Both the position numbers and the translations under genes were made by a program. 64,000 nt of DNA from Maratus speciosus (Eukaryota > Arthropoda > Arachnida > Araneae > Salticidae), in NCBI GenBank assembly GCA_963932465.1, contig OZ010789.1, positions 598,391,968 through 598,455,967 on the forward strand, written 5' to 3'. Below, in pieces: positions 32,857 through 45,106 of the stretch; positions within the stretch are counted from its first letter, which is position 1, and each line of letters begins with the position of its first letter. The notes beneath the pieces were generated by a model that worked only from the letters and a program-made list of their open reading frames with translations, did not search any database and was not told where the DNA came from.

Positions 32857-35459
32857 GAAATCGAACTATTAGCACTGAAATATTCAGAATTAAAACGGCT
32901 GCTGTAAGTACCGAAATTGTTGGCGATTTCTTTAGCTATTAATCTCTGGTATTCAACAAAGACGAAAGTATCTATTTTTAAATCTTTCAAACTTTATTTA
33001 AATGCAAAATTGATATTTTTCCTCTAAAAATGTTTATGATGTTGTTAGTGGGCAATCTAAAAAATACATTAAACTTAAAATCTCTATTAGCGGTTTCAGT
33101 TACATTTTCTTTTTTTTTTCTTTTTTTACCTTCGTTATGTGCGCCGTGCAGTATGTTCGGTAACTCGAGAATATCGGTTTGGATCCTCTGGTTAGATGAA
33201 AGGTAACACGATAAGGGATTGGATAACTTTTTTCTAATATATTTATGTCATGTTAACCGAATAAAATAAACTATTTCCTTTCTTATAAATGTCTCAGTAC
33301 ATACCTAGTTGTTATATATGCACTAAAAGCTTTTTACAGTTTATTTCTTCTCAGTTTTCTATTTGAATCATTTGCATTTTGAGCGCGTAATATATGCAAA
33401 TATATATACAGTCATGCATGGATATACTTATCATTTTAGGAAATGAAAAAAAAATTGATTTGATAAAGAACAAAGTAATTATTCTAAAATAATCATTCGC
33501 TCGAAACATGCAACCTTCATTTTTAACTGAAAACATTGTTCGAACCGCATCACGAGTTTTCATTTTCTGTCGCCTTTTTTTCCTTTTGCCTTTTTTGTTG
33601 TTTTTTCATTTTTAATTTTGTACACTTTTTTAAAAATTTCATCCGACAAATATAAATGTTAAGATTATGCGACTGAAGCCACGCGAAAACTGTAATTAGA
33701 AATTTGAAAAAGAAATACTGGAAAAGAAAAAAATATTTTTTATTCTTGTACACCGCAGTAAAAAAAGAAAACATTTTGATTACAAACCATGAGTTCTTAC
33801 ATTAAAACTTTATATTGACTTATCAAAAGTATTATGGTATAATTTTGTGAATGAAAAAAACTCGTTAGACAATATGGAAATCTTAATTTGAAAGTATGCA
33901 TACATTTGCGATCACTAACGTATCAAAACAAGGTAATTCAAAAAAGATAGGACAATTTTAAGAGGTAATAGCGTATAACAAAATAAACAATTTTTATATA
34001 GGTAACAGGGATGGTAATCTAATTTCCACTCCAACATAGATAGCCTCTCACTGCAAGTCAAAGTTAACTATCTTTCACAATTTTACATAAAATAAAAATA
34101 TCTGAACTCTTTTAAACAGACTTACATTATTTTCTGTAAAATTCAATGACATCATTAAAAATGATGAACGAATACAGCTTTTTTTAGAAAAAGAAACCTG
34201 CCAATTACATTGGGAAATTTGGATTGCCTAATAAGCTCTATTTGGATAAGAATGATATCCCTTTCTACGATTCTTCCTCTTGATATTCTTATGTTTGTCA
34301 AAAAGGAGGCTCAATACATATCACATGTCGGTCCTTTAAATTATCAGGGTGAAGATTTTCCCTTTGTTGTTACCCAGCTACTGTTCACGCACCTATCATT
34401 CGCCATAATTTATTTCATTTGACATTAAAATCTTTCACTGATTTCATTTAAAGTACACAAATTTCATTTAAAATACGTAAATTACATACATTTAAAATAC
34501 ACGTCTTTCCTTCATTTTCGTTTAATAATAATAATGGGAAAATAATGCCATAAAAGAAATATTTCATTTCAACATCAAAGTATTGTTTATAATTTACTCA
34601 CGCGAAAATTAGAAACTGCTAGTGTCGCGAAAAAAAAATACTATTGATGTGGTTTACACTCGGGTGATATAAAAATACTTAAATTTCTTTAATATATTTT
34701 TATTATTGTTAAAGATATGGAATAAACAGATTGTGATCGAAGCCACCTGCGCAAACATTGTTGCAGTGTGCACTACCATTACCACCTGTAAAAATTTGTC
34801 CATTCTTTGCTGAATCGCCCAATACATGGGACAGGAATAATAAAAGAATAGTTAATTCAAATTCCAGCACGAAAATTTGTTATGACAAAAATAATAAAAA
34901 ACTATAATATCTGCACTCTTCTGAAGATGACGTTTCCCATTCTTTATCTTATTTATCTTCTTCCTGTTTGAATTTTTGCATTTATACTTCACTTCTATAC
35001 AGCTGAATGTTTTTTCTGTTGAAGAAAACCAAACAAAGCAGCACTGTTGCTTATTTCCACATAAAATGAGTGTATTTTCAACTGAGTTTCCAAAATGCTT
35101 TCAAGACGGTCAGGAAAAGACAGTTCTAGTGTCCAAGGGAGACGGACGTTTTCATAATTATTTAACTCTCTTTACAATAAAATAATTTTGAGTATTTGTA
35201 GATGATTCACTTGTTTAAAGTACTTCAATTTTTTTTATTCTGTGAATTTAGGATATTTAGAATTAAATTTATATTTTAAGGTGGGTAGTAATTTTAGATC
35301 CATATATGCGAAACTAAATTACGAGTCACCTAAACTATCAATTTCAGAAAAAGGGTTCTTTCTGTCATCTATGGTGCCATTTTGTTTGTTCAAAAGCAAT
35401 GAATGTATATTTCTAGAGTTGTTTTAGCATCAGGTCTTAACAGGTGAAATGTATATATA
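32857..35459. other. No gene recognised
   Basis: About 2.6 kb of AT-rich sequence. Short frames (for example 34210-34422 and 34976-35185, plus strand, ~70 codons each) show no familiar domain, no signal peptide I trust and no neighbours to support them. I see no bounded repeat. This is the most unique-looking stretch of the window. Confidence 0.4.
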
Positions 35460-35909
35460 CCGGGTGTCCGAAAAAGGACTGACTGATTTTAAAATTCAAT
35501 AACTTGCAAACGGTGACCGATATTTAAAAAATTCTTGCAGGAAGGTGATGCATAAGATCAAAATTTTTTTTACAGTGATTTTCGATTTTAGTTCGCATTA
35601 CAAACAATAGATGGCGCTTTAAGCAATAAGCGCTAAATACAGACTCAATTTTTTGCTCTTCTGTTCTTCTATGCGGAAAAAGGAGTTTAAATTTTATTCA
35701 GTGGGTCCCGAAGTACCAAAAATCGATCTTGAATTTAGCCTGTATTGATCGCAGCGCCATCTATTGTTTGTAATTAGAACTAAAATCGAAAATCACTGTA
35801 AAGACTTTTGACCTTATACATCCCACTCCTGCAAGAATTTTTTAAATATCTGTCACCGTTTGCACGTTATTGAATTTAAAAACCAGTCAGTCCTTTTTAG
35901 GATACCCGG
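35460..35909. mobile_element. 450-bp MITE with long inverted repeats, TA-flanked
   Basis: CCGGGTGTCCGAAAAAGGAC at the left and GTCCTTTTTAGGATACCCGG at the right pair as inverted repeats between TA dinucleotides (35458-35459 and 35910-35911). The arms extend ~190 bp inward (GCAAACGGTGACCGATATTT against AAATATCTGTCACCGTTTGC). An ATAGATGGCGCT block near 35610 is mirrored by AGCGCCATCTAT. Mariner-type MITE; no coding sequence. Confidence 0.85.
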
Positions 35910-35998
35910 TATATTTCATTTTCTTTAATCCATTCAAATAAAGATGTTTGAGGATTCTATACATAGCGTGGAGTGACTCGGTTGGACTTTTAATTTCT

Positions 35999-37010
35999 TC
36001 TATATTTACAAGAAGAAAGTATTGGATTCGTAAAAAATTTCGACTTCCGGTTTTCGATGGATTTATACATTTTAGAAAGTCCTGAACACGATTTGATGGT
36101 TTTTAGAAAATGTCTTTCTGTGAGTGTATCTATTACTCTGTCTGTGAGTCTGTCTGTTGGTACGTGACAAAATTTTGCGAGCGCTCTATCTCAAAAACTA
36201 ATGCTCGAAATTTCACAAAATTTTAGGTACAGTTAGACATTCAAACAAACTGATGCTGATTAGTTTTTGATGTATATCGGTCAAACGTTGAAGCTGCCAT
36301 GTTCCATTTTTTACGATTTCCGCAATATCTCTTTCTCAGAAACTATTGCATGGATTTTCAACAAACGTCAGATTCAGTTAGTCCTTGATATGAATTATTG
36401 TTGATTAAAGTTTGGTGTAAAACGTCCAACAGGTGGCGTTGTTATGTTGCATTTTTCACGATTTCCTCAATAGCTCTATCTCATGAACTAATGGACGGAT
36501 TTTCATCTAACTTCAGATTCAGGTACACCTTGATAAATATTGGTGCTGATTATGTTTTGGTGTTAATCGTCCAAAAGGTGGCGCTGTTATGGTGCATTTT
36601 ATACAATATCCGCAATATCTCCATCTCAAAAACTAATGCACTAATTTTCATCTAACTTCAAATTAAGTTAGGCGCTCACACAAGTTGTTGTTGCTTAGGT
36701 TTTCTTGTTAATCGCCTAGTAGGTGGTGCTGCTATGCTAGACTTTTTACGATTCTCAAAATAGCTCTATCTCAAAAATAATCCACGATTTTCATCAAACT
36801 TCAGATTCAGTTAGACGTTCACATGAAGTGCTGCTGATTAGATTTTCGTGTATATCACCCAACAGTGGCGCTGCTATGCTGCATTTTGCATGATTTAGAC
36901 GATTTTAGCGATAGTCATTTCCATTAATGCACGGAATTTGATATCTTTGGAATCATCATGATGGGCATGGATTGCCGTTTAATTTTGGCACTGCGGTAAC
37001 GAATTTTTAG
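35999..37010 (+). mobile_element. ~1-kb element made of 145-bp repeats, copy B
   Basis: Starts TCTATATTTACAAGAAGAAAG (21 bases, counting from 35999) and ends near CGTTTAATTTTGGCACTGCGG around 36980-37010. Five units start with CTCTATCTC or variants at 36184, 36329, 36474, 36619 and 36764, an exact 145-bp step each time despite heavy base substitution. Inverted orientation relative to copy A at 4145-8933, with the same leader and tail. It is non-coding; the 85-codon frame at 36398-36655 is a product of the repeats. Confidence 0.75.
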
Positions 37011-37118
37011 CAGCTTCTAATTTTTGCTTGAATAAATTAGAAACAATTCTTTAATGCTGAAATGAAATATTTTGGTTGATGGCCTTATTTCCAAAAAAAA
37101 AACCAGCAAGGTTTTCAG

Positions 37119-37151
<33 letters not shown>

Positions 37152-37259
37152 CATTTTTGTGCGAGAATTTGGGTTACTTTATCTTAAAAATTACACCCTA
37201 AATTCATATCCCTAGTCTAATAATGGACGACTAATTTTCTCTGTATCACTCCAATTTTA

Positions 37260-38475
37260 ATATATGTACTGCCAAAGAAACTCACCAAGGGGGAGTTTCT
37301 TCGGCACTGAAATTTGCAATTCTGAAGTAACTGAAGTACTGAGTAACTGAAATTTGCAATTTTGTCTCGCGAATTTACGAAATTCGCAATTTTTTTCTCG
37401 CGATAAACTGAGGAAATTCACGATTTTCCCGCTGATAATCAACAACATTTGAGATTTTTCCGCAAACTGACCAACAAAAATTCGACCTTTTTGCGTCCGA
37501 TCAACGAAATTCGCGATTCTTAACTGACTGACGAATTTGCAATTTTTTCCTTGCGGCAGATTGGCGAAATTCGCTATTCTTTCTCACGATAAACTGGCGA
37601 AACAAGCGATTTTTTTTGGCAGTAGATGAACGATATTCTGGAATTTTTCCGCGTCTCATCGACAAAATTGACGATTTTTCCATGCCCGATCAACGAAATT
37701 TGCAATTTTTCCGCGCCTGATCGAAAAAATTCACGGTTTTTCCGTGCCTGATCGCAATTTCGCGATTTTTCTGCGTTCGATCAAAAAAAACCCTAACTTT
37801 TCCGCTGACGATCAAGGAAATTTGCGATTTTAACACATCTGATCGGCAAAATTCGCGATCATTCCGCGTCCGATCAACGAAATTCGGAATTCATAAGTGT
37901 CTTATGATATTTGCAATTATTTCCCGCGGCAGAATGACGAAATTCGCGATTATTCCTCAGGATAAACTCACAAAACTTGCGATTTTCCCGCAGCGGATCA
38001 GCGAAATTTGCAATTTTTCCTCTCCTCATTGGCAAATTTCGCATTTTTTCACTGCTCAATGAACGAAATTTACCTTTTTCCGCACCTGATAGACAAAATT
38101 AGCGATTTTTCCGTGTCGGATAGACGAAACTTGCGATTTTTCTGCGCTTGATCGATGAAACTCTCGATTTTTTGTGCCCGATAGATGAAACTCGCAATAT
38201 TTCCATGTCTGATCGACGAAAGTTGAGCATGTTCGGTGCCCGATCGACGAAATTCAAGATACCTTTCTACTAGTGATTGACGAAATACACAACTTGGGAA
38301 TTCCCTAATTTGATGTCTATTATACTGGCCGGCCGATTAAAGAAATTCGCGATTTTTAACTGACTGGCGAAATTTCAATCTTTTCCCGCGATAAATTTAC
38401 AAAATTTTCGATATTTTGCTGCGACTTTTGAGCAAGAATTGCGGTTTTTTTCATTTATAAATTGACGAAATTCGC
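37260..38475. repeat. 31-bp minisatellite, degenerate, ~40 units
   Basis: Base unit approximates GATCGACGAAATTCGCGATT followed by TTTCCGCGCCT. Measured steps of 31 bp at 37685, 37716 and 37747. Because 31 is not a multiple of three the frame changes each unit, yet the minus strand stays open for ~60 codons in places with Arg/Phe-rich motifs (FR, REFR). I regard that as composition, not coding. Unusually CpG-rich (TTCGCGA, CCGCG) for this AT-rich window. Confidence 0.8.
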
Positions 38476-38645
38476 GGGCCACTGATTGTGCATCCCTACT
38501 ACAGAACATTATTATTTTATTATCAGTATTATTCTAGAAATATTATTTTTCTCCTTTATTTATAAGAAAGAAATATCATATTCGTAAAAGAATTGGACAT
38601 CTTGTTTTTAATGCATTTACGTTTTTAGATGTCCAAAATATCATT

Positions 38646-38676
<31 letters not shown>

Positions 38677-38998
38677 GTAGTGATGTCTGCCTGTCCCTCT
38701 ATGTGTTTCGTAATACTTTTTGCTATTACAACTCACAAAATTTGCTATTACAACTCACATGAAATTTTATGAAAGTTCATATTTCGATGGGCCTTGAGAT
38801 ACAACAGAGTCGATTAGGTTTTGGTATATATCGACCAGAACGTGGTACTATTGTGATACGACGATAAGAAATTACTTGGCGCAGTACAATATAAGCAGAT
38901 AAAAACAGTGTTTATAGCACCAGAACGCGTTCACTTGTTGCAAACTAGTTTTGATAGCCATGGCGCACCGTCATCCGTTCAAATAATGACGGAATTTT
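38476..38998. repeat. (TTTA)n run and a diverged fragment of the 145-bp repeat
   Basis: A TTTA tract lies at 38647-38676. Around 38685-38870 the wording GATTAGGTTTTGGTATATAT followed by CGACCAGAACGTGGTACTATTGTG echoes the 145-bp unit (GATTAGATTTTCGTGTATATCACCCAACAGTGGCGCTG), pointing to a decayed copy. Confidence 0.45.
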
Positions 38999-39002
38999 TC
39001 TC

Positions 39003-39036
<34 letters not shown>

Positions 39037-39037
39037 A
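39003..39037. repeat. (AT)n(GT)n microsatellite
   Basis: Compound run of AT then GT dinucleotides. Confidence 0.9.
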
Positions 39038-40906
39038 GCAAAAGCGGATTTAGTTGCATTAGCAGTGAGTTTATTTTCAAATAGCAAGAAATTTTAGGGA
39101 ACACCCAATAAGAAATTTTATAAGGAAAGAAACGGTCATGTGAAAAAAATTCAAGCGGAATTTTTAAACAGGAGTTTTTTATATAATTTTAACAACAATT
39201 TGACAACGGAGGAATAGCGGAATCACATTTAATAATAATTTTAAGATTTTTATAGCTATGAAATGCTTCAAGAAAATCCTCAGCGAAAATAATTTTAGAG
39301 ATAATTTTATCTAAGATAAAGTCAAAAGGGGGAATCTTCTTCCAGCAATGTTTAGCAATGGCTGATTTTTAATTTCTACTTTTTTGACCATATCATTTCT
39401 TATGCCCTTTAATTAGAAATTTTAAACCGCGCTTGGTTCGTCCAATATAGGACAAATAAAATTGACAGTTATTACTATAGATACCCAAAGAATTTGATAT
39501 CTCAATAGGATCTCACAATTTCAAGAGAGTAAGCTTATAGGGGTGAAAATTATTCTCAAGTCTAATTGCTTAAGGACGGAATGACAAAGAAATGGAAAAG
39601 CTGGATTTGGGAAAGAAGGGTGAAGCAATGCTGTTATTTAAAGCAGCAGATTTTAAATCTTTGCTACAAAAGTTGTCTTTTTCCGCTTAACTATTGTGAT
39701 ATATTTTGTACGATGATAATGATAGTAATATATACAAGCGACTGCGGGATGAAATTGTACCAAACGTACTATGGGAAATATTTATTACGTAAACTATGCT
39801 AATTCAAATTTCACTCACACAAGGCGATACTATTATGCGGATTTTGCAATGAAATTCATATTTGTATTCCAATTTCAAGTTTGTTAGAAATGCATTTAAT
39901 TTTATATTATCTCTGTATTCGTGCATTTTCCGACTATTAAACTTTTCTCGTGTCTGTATATCATCCTACATTTCTGATGAAAAACTTTATTCTATATTTT
40001 TGAATGTTTATGATATATCTCATTGTATTTCTCAAAACCATCCCCATAATTTAAATCATATAATTTTTAAAATGCAGATTCCAGTAACGTCTTTAATCAT
40101 TTCGACATAAAAACTTTATAATTCGACATAAACACTTTGGGAAATTATATAAATTTCCCAATAGTTAGTTAATAATACTTTTTATTAAAATTCCACAGAT
40201 TAATAATTATATTAAAGTGGAGTTTGACAGGAATATATTTACCTTAATTAAAATTCCTATTTTCCTCTGAGAGGTTTATGTCTTTAATTTTACTGTTAAA
40301 AAAGTGCAACTTAAATAAATTTAGATTACAGATTCACCCCGATAATATTTAATTCCACAAAATTATATTTACGAAAGCATGTCAAATATACAAATTACTT
40401 TCATTAAATTTTATATTCACTATTATGCTATAACTCGTTTTTAGAAAATTGTATTTTAAGCTATTTTATTCATTGAATTCCTTTCTTTTTACTTCAAAAT
40501 TAAAATATTAAAATTATACATCTACATATGATGCCTCCCTAAATTAAAATAAATTTTAGACAACGGCTACAACTTCAACAAAATGTTTCAAGTATATAAA
40601 CTTTTAATTAAAGTATACTGCCTATCAAAAGGTTTTTTCTTGTACGTGAAAGGAAATTCTTTTAGAACATAAATTTCAATTAAAATTCTTTTAGAAATTT
40701 TTCGAGTCAACTATTTTCTTTTTCTACCCATTTTAACTCGTTCGAAATTTGATCAAAATATAATTAAACTGAACGGATTCTTTAAAGTTTTTTCTGATAG
40801 ATTTTTGGAAATAATTCAGTATAACAGTTTGTAGTAATTTTGGGGAAATATTTTAATCAGTAAATATATTTAATGATTTCTCTAAATTACGCATGAACTT
40901 ATTTCG

Positions 40907-40909
<3 letters not shown>
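39038..40909. other. No gene recognised
   Basis: AT-rich sequence. Frames at 39566-39802 and 39862-40110 (about 80 codons, plus) have no recognisable domain. No bounded repeats seen. Confidence 0.4.

Positions 40910-40943
<34 letters not shown>
40910..40943. repeat. (AT)n microsatellite
   Basis: About 17 AT units directly abutting the palindrome to the right. Confidence 0.9.
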
Positions 40944-40944
<1 letters not shown>

Positions 40945-41483
40945 CGCATTATGTTTTAAATGCGTTTGTCGGACCCAGAATCCTGCACCATAAATAAACT
41001 AAGTATAACCATAAAACATGCAAGAAATTTAAACAGATATAACCTGAACAAGAAAAAACAACAAAAGGCTGTGGCCTCTTCAGCGGTGGGCATTATAGAA
41101 AGCACAGCAATGTTTCAGATTAATTACAATTTACAACAAACTATTATTCAGTAGTGGCAGTGGGTTTCGGCCAGAGTGTCGCAAAGCATAAATCAAATGC
41201 ATAAAAACATGTTTTTATGCATTTGATTTATGCTTTGCGACACTCTGGCCGAAACCCACTGCCACTACTGAATAATAGTTTGTTGTAAATTGTAATTAAT
41301 CTGAAACATTGCTGTGCTTTCTATAATGCCCACCGCTGAAGAGGCCACAGCCTTTTGTTGTTTTTTCTTGTTCAGGTTATATCTGTTTAAATTTCTTGCA
41401 TGTTTTATGGTTATACTTAGTTTATTTATGGTGCAGGATTCTGGGTCCGACAAACGCATTTAAAACATAATGTGCTATATATA
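40936..41483. repeat. Near-perfect 548-bp palindrome
   Basis: Arms 40936-41209 and 41210-41483 are reverse complements with no spacer. The centre reads AAAAACATGTTTTT. By eye the only mismatch in 274 bp is at 40946/41473 (G opposite T). The same 64-codon frame therefore appears on both strands and should not be called a gene. The outer edges run into (AT)n on the left and TATATATAAT on the right, compatible with a hairpin-type MITE inserted at TA. A recent inverted duplication or a template-switch assembly artefact would look the same. Confidence 0.9.
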
Positions 41484-41842
41484 ATCTGTGTGGTTATATG
41501 CAGCTGTAGCGCTTATCGCATGGATTTTATTTTTATTTTTATTTTTATTTTTATTTTTTACTTTTAGTTTTACTTTTGATCTTTCTGAGCTTATATATAT
41601 ATATATATATATATATATACTGCAGATTTACAAAATAACACTCACTTATAATAAAATATTGGTAAAAGGTGTACATTCTAAACATTTTTATTTAAAAAAG
41701 TCCCATTGATACTGAATAAGTTGTTTTATTTTCTTCAGTGTTTAATTATCGAAAAGTTAACGACTTCATGACACAGGTTTATATTTTTATTTTTAGTAAT
41801 TGAAGTTTTATCTGTGAAACTAATTACGTTTGTATACTGTTA
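41484..41842. other. Simple repeats, no gene
   Basis: Holds a (TTTTTA)n run at about 41526-41557 and an (AT)n run at 41594-41620. Nothing else recognised. Confidence 0.6.
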
Positions 41843-44271
41843 CTAGCAAACCCTGCGGCTTTGCTCGCGTAATATTTGAAATATGCCAAGTGATATTTAT
41901 ATGTCTAATTTTTATTAAAAGGTACTTACTAAATTTTTATTTTATTAAAAGGTACTTATTACTTTTAGGAATAATTAAAAAAATTACTATTTAAAACAGT
42001 TTGATTAAACATCATTGTTACACTGCATAAGCCAGAAATGAGACTTAAATTAATAAAACGAAATAAAACTAAATAAATAATAATTTAGAAAATATTTTGA
42101 AACTTTTATGCTCAATTAATACGCTCATTTCAGTATTCATTTGAAGTTTTGAATTTTTTAGAAACCATCTTCTTACATCTTAAAATTAACCATCATGTCA
42201 AATTCCAAGTCCTACCACCTCTCTCAACATAAAGGGCTATGTTGAAATAGAAACAGTCACCATTAGTTTGCCAACACTAATTTTGAAATTGGTTTGCTAT
42301 TTCCTAATATTCCACAGAAACGTAATTTAGAAAGATTTTAAAGGCCTTTTTTAGAGCGTTTGTTGTTCCTGTGAACCCCAGGTGGTAGAATCATCGGCAT
42401 AAAATATAGCCTGTATAGGATCAGAGACTGTTACCATTGATTCGCAACTATTACTTTTATATTTGATTTATATTTCCTGAAATTGCGTAGAAATCTTAAT
42501 TTAGGACTTTTTTAGAATGCTTTTCGCACCTCCCCTTCACTTCACCCCTTTTTAATTCGAATTTATTTTCGACAGTCCTTCGAGAGCATTTATATTTTAT
42601 AAGTAACTACCATGCCATATTTAAAGTGTCTAGCCTTTTCAGTATCACAGAAATCGCAATTTAGAAAGTTTTTAGCTACTGCAACCCTCTGGTGGTAGTG
42701 GCACAGACATAAAATATAGCTTATGTTTGATCAGATTCTATCACTAACAATTTGTCATCATTATTTTTTTAATAGGCTTGGTATTTGATAAGATTACATA
42801 AAAATTGTAATTTATAACGCTTTTCACTCACTTCATCTTTTTAAATTTGAAATTTTCTTTCGACAGTTCTTAGAAAGCAGTTGCATCTTGTAAGTAAATA
42901 CCATGCCATACTTCAAAGTGTTAGACCCTTCAGTTATGCAAAAAACGCAAATTAGAACATGTTTTGCTTTTGCAACCCTCAGATGGTAGTGACAGCAACA
43001 TAAAATATAACCTATGATATAGCAGGGACTGTCACCATTGATTTGCAACCATTACTTTTGAAATAGCTTTGGAATTTCCTGAGATTGAGTAGAAATCGCA
43101 ATTTAGAACGTTTTTAGAACGCTTTTCGCGCATTTTCACACTATTTTAAATTTCCAATTTTTTCGAAACTGTTGTTAAAGATCATTTATATGTAATAAAT
43201 ATGTACCATGCCTAATTTTAAGTTGCTAGCCCCTACCGATCACAAAAATCGAAATTTGGAACATTTTTTTGCTCCTGCAACGTCTAGGTGATAGTGATAC
43301 CGACTTAAAATAGCGTCTATGTTAGAGCAGAGGTTGTCAGCATCAATTTCTTACCATTACTTTTGAAATCAGTTTGATTCTTCCTGAGATATTGGTGACA
43401 AATCGGCATTTAGAACGCTTTTCGCTCATTTTGCTCCTGCATCTCCTCTGGGGTAGTGGAAACATATAAAATATAGCCTATCTTGGAGCAAGATCTGTCC
43501 CCATCATTTTTACACCATTATATTTGAAATCGGTTCAGTATTTCTTGAGATTGCTAGAAATCGCAATTTAGAACGTGTTTTACAAAGCTTTTCGCGCATT
43601 TTGACCCCCCCTTTTAAATTTCGACTTTTTTAAGAAATGTCCTTAGAGATCATTGATATCTTATAACTAACTACCATTCTAAATTTCACGATTCGAGGCC
43701 CTTCCGTGCTCAAAAACCGCAATTTAGAACGTTTTTCTCCTGCACCTCCTTTGGGGTAGTGGCATCGACATAAAACATAGCCTGTGTTGGAGCAAGGGTT
43801 TTCACCATCATTTTGACGCCATTATTTTTTTAATCGGTTTGGTATTTCCTGAGATTGTGTAGAAATCACCATTTAGAACGTTTTTTAGAACGCTTTTTGT
43901 GCATTTTCCCCCCTTTTAAATTTCGAATTGTTTAAGAACTGTTCTTAGACATCATTTATATCTTATAAGTAACTAATATCCCAATTTTCATATTTCTAGG
44001 CCCTTCAGTAACACAAAAATCGCATTTTTAGAACGTTTTTTGCTCCTGCACCCCCTTTGGGGTAGTGGCACCGACATAAAATATAGCCTATGTTCTAAGT
44101 TGGACTAACACCATCATTTTGATATCATTACTTTTTAAATCGGTTTGGTATTTCCTGAGATTATGTAGAAAGTACCATTTAGAACGTTTTTTAGAACGCT
44201 TTTTGTGCATTTTCACCCCTTTTAAATTTCGAATTGTTTAAGAACTGTTCTTAAACATCATTTATACCTTA

Positions 44272-44565
44272 TGTTAATTAAAGCGTTCAAAAAGGATGTT
44301 ATTTTAACAACCCAGCTTTCAGAATATAATGCGGACGCCAATTATGTATTTATGAACTTAAAATGTACATAAAGAAGTCAATTAACTTCTCAAAACAAAA
44401 ATAATTTATTTACCGGTAAAGCTTTTTACCTTCTTCCATAAAAATATTCAAACAATAATAAACAATACAATTTCTGATTCACGTTACATCATATATAAAA
44501 GGTATCACGAGAATAAAGATGAGAGGATAATAACAAATAAATAAACATGGACAATAGATTTAACA
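44272..44565 (-). repeat. BEL/Pao 3' LTR
   Basis: 294 bp, starting TGTTAATTAAAGCG and ending ATTTAACA in plus orientation. Differs from the other LTR at one base by eye (G versus A at the 14th position). Being the 3' LTR of a minus-strand element, it follows the polypurine tract. Confidence 0.95.
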
Positions 44566-44580
44566 TCCTCCCACCTTTTG
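44566..44580 (-). other. Polypurine tract
   Basis: Minus strand reads CAAAAGGTGGGAGGA immediately before the 3' LTR start, where plus-strand DNA synthesis is primed in LTR elements. Confidence 0.75.
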
Positions 44581-44635
44581 ATTATATATTATAATCAAAA
44601 CTTCACATTAAATAAATACAACATTTACATAAACA

Positions 44636-45106
44636 TCATAAATCGAGTCTTTCTGGAACCTTTATCATTCTATCAGATCTCGTCTTTTTAATTTGCGATT
44701 CGTGTTTTGCAGGCTCAACCTGATTTTCCTTCAAAGTTGGTTTAGGAAAATTGTTTTCAGTAAAATCCACTGATGACACTTCCAGAGGGTAAATTCTTTG
44801 AATAGGCCGAATCATCTGCGAATGAGACGTTTGTAACTTCAAAAGACGAACTTTTCCGTCTTTGCCCCGAATGAGCTCTGTAACCCGTCCTAAGGGCCAA
44901 TTGATTCTTTTCTTGTTATCTGCTCCCACCAAGACTATATCTCCTACAGCAATTGAACATTGCAATCTTCTCCCATTTGGTCGTTGGATAAGGAGACCCA
45001 AATATTCTAATCTAAATCGATTTCTGAGCTCTTTTTGCAGTTCTTGCCTATATTTAAGTCTTCTAGTGAGAGAACCTTCCTCAACCGCATCAACGTCTGG
45101 TAAACC
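44636..45106 (-). CDS. BEL/Pao polyprotein C-terminal segment (after TGA)
   Basis: Same frame as the integrase segment, resuming straight after the in-frame TGA at 45109-45107 with GLPDVDAVEEGSLTRRLKYR, and ending at 44636. Contains the DUF5641-type tail of Pao integrases: a basic stretch YRQELQKELRNRF, then RRLQCSIAVGDIVLVGADNK, WPLGRVTELIRGKDGKVR and a closing RPIQRIYPLE. The first Met is only at 45001, so independent translation would lose the start of the domain. I read it as the end of the one polyprotein, separated by a nonsense mutation or readthrough codon. Confidence 0.85.
   Translation of the reverse strand, partial: GLPDVDAVEEGSLTRRLKYRQELQKELRNRFRLEYLGLLIQRPNGRRLQCSIAVGDIVLVGADNKKRINWPLGRVTELIRGKDGKVRLLKLQTSHSQMIRPIQRIYPLEVSSVDFTENNFPKPTLKENQVEPAKHESQIKKTRSDRMIKVPERLDL

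Noticed and set aside
34210..35185. Small host genes of ~70 codons
   Set aside because: No domain, no conserved start context, no splice evidence that I can read; length is expected by chance.
37260..38475. CRISPR-like array
   Set aside because: The 31-bp repeats are contiguous and degenerate with no spacers, in a eukaryotic sequence.
39980..40010. CTGATGA as another hammerhead core (also near 58042)
   Set aside because: No GAAAC with a pairing stem II follows within range at either site.
40960..41459. Identical 64-codon frames on opposite strands
   Set aside because: They are the two arms of one palindrome; duplication explains them and no domain is recognisable.
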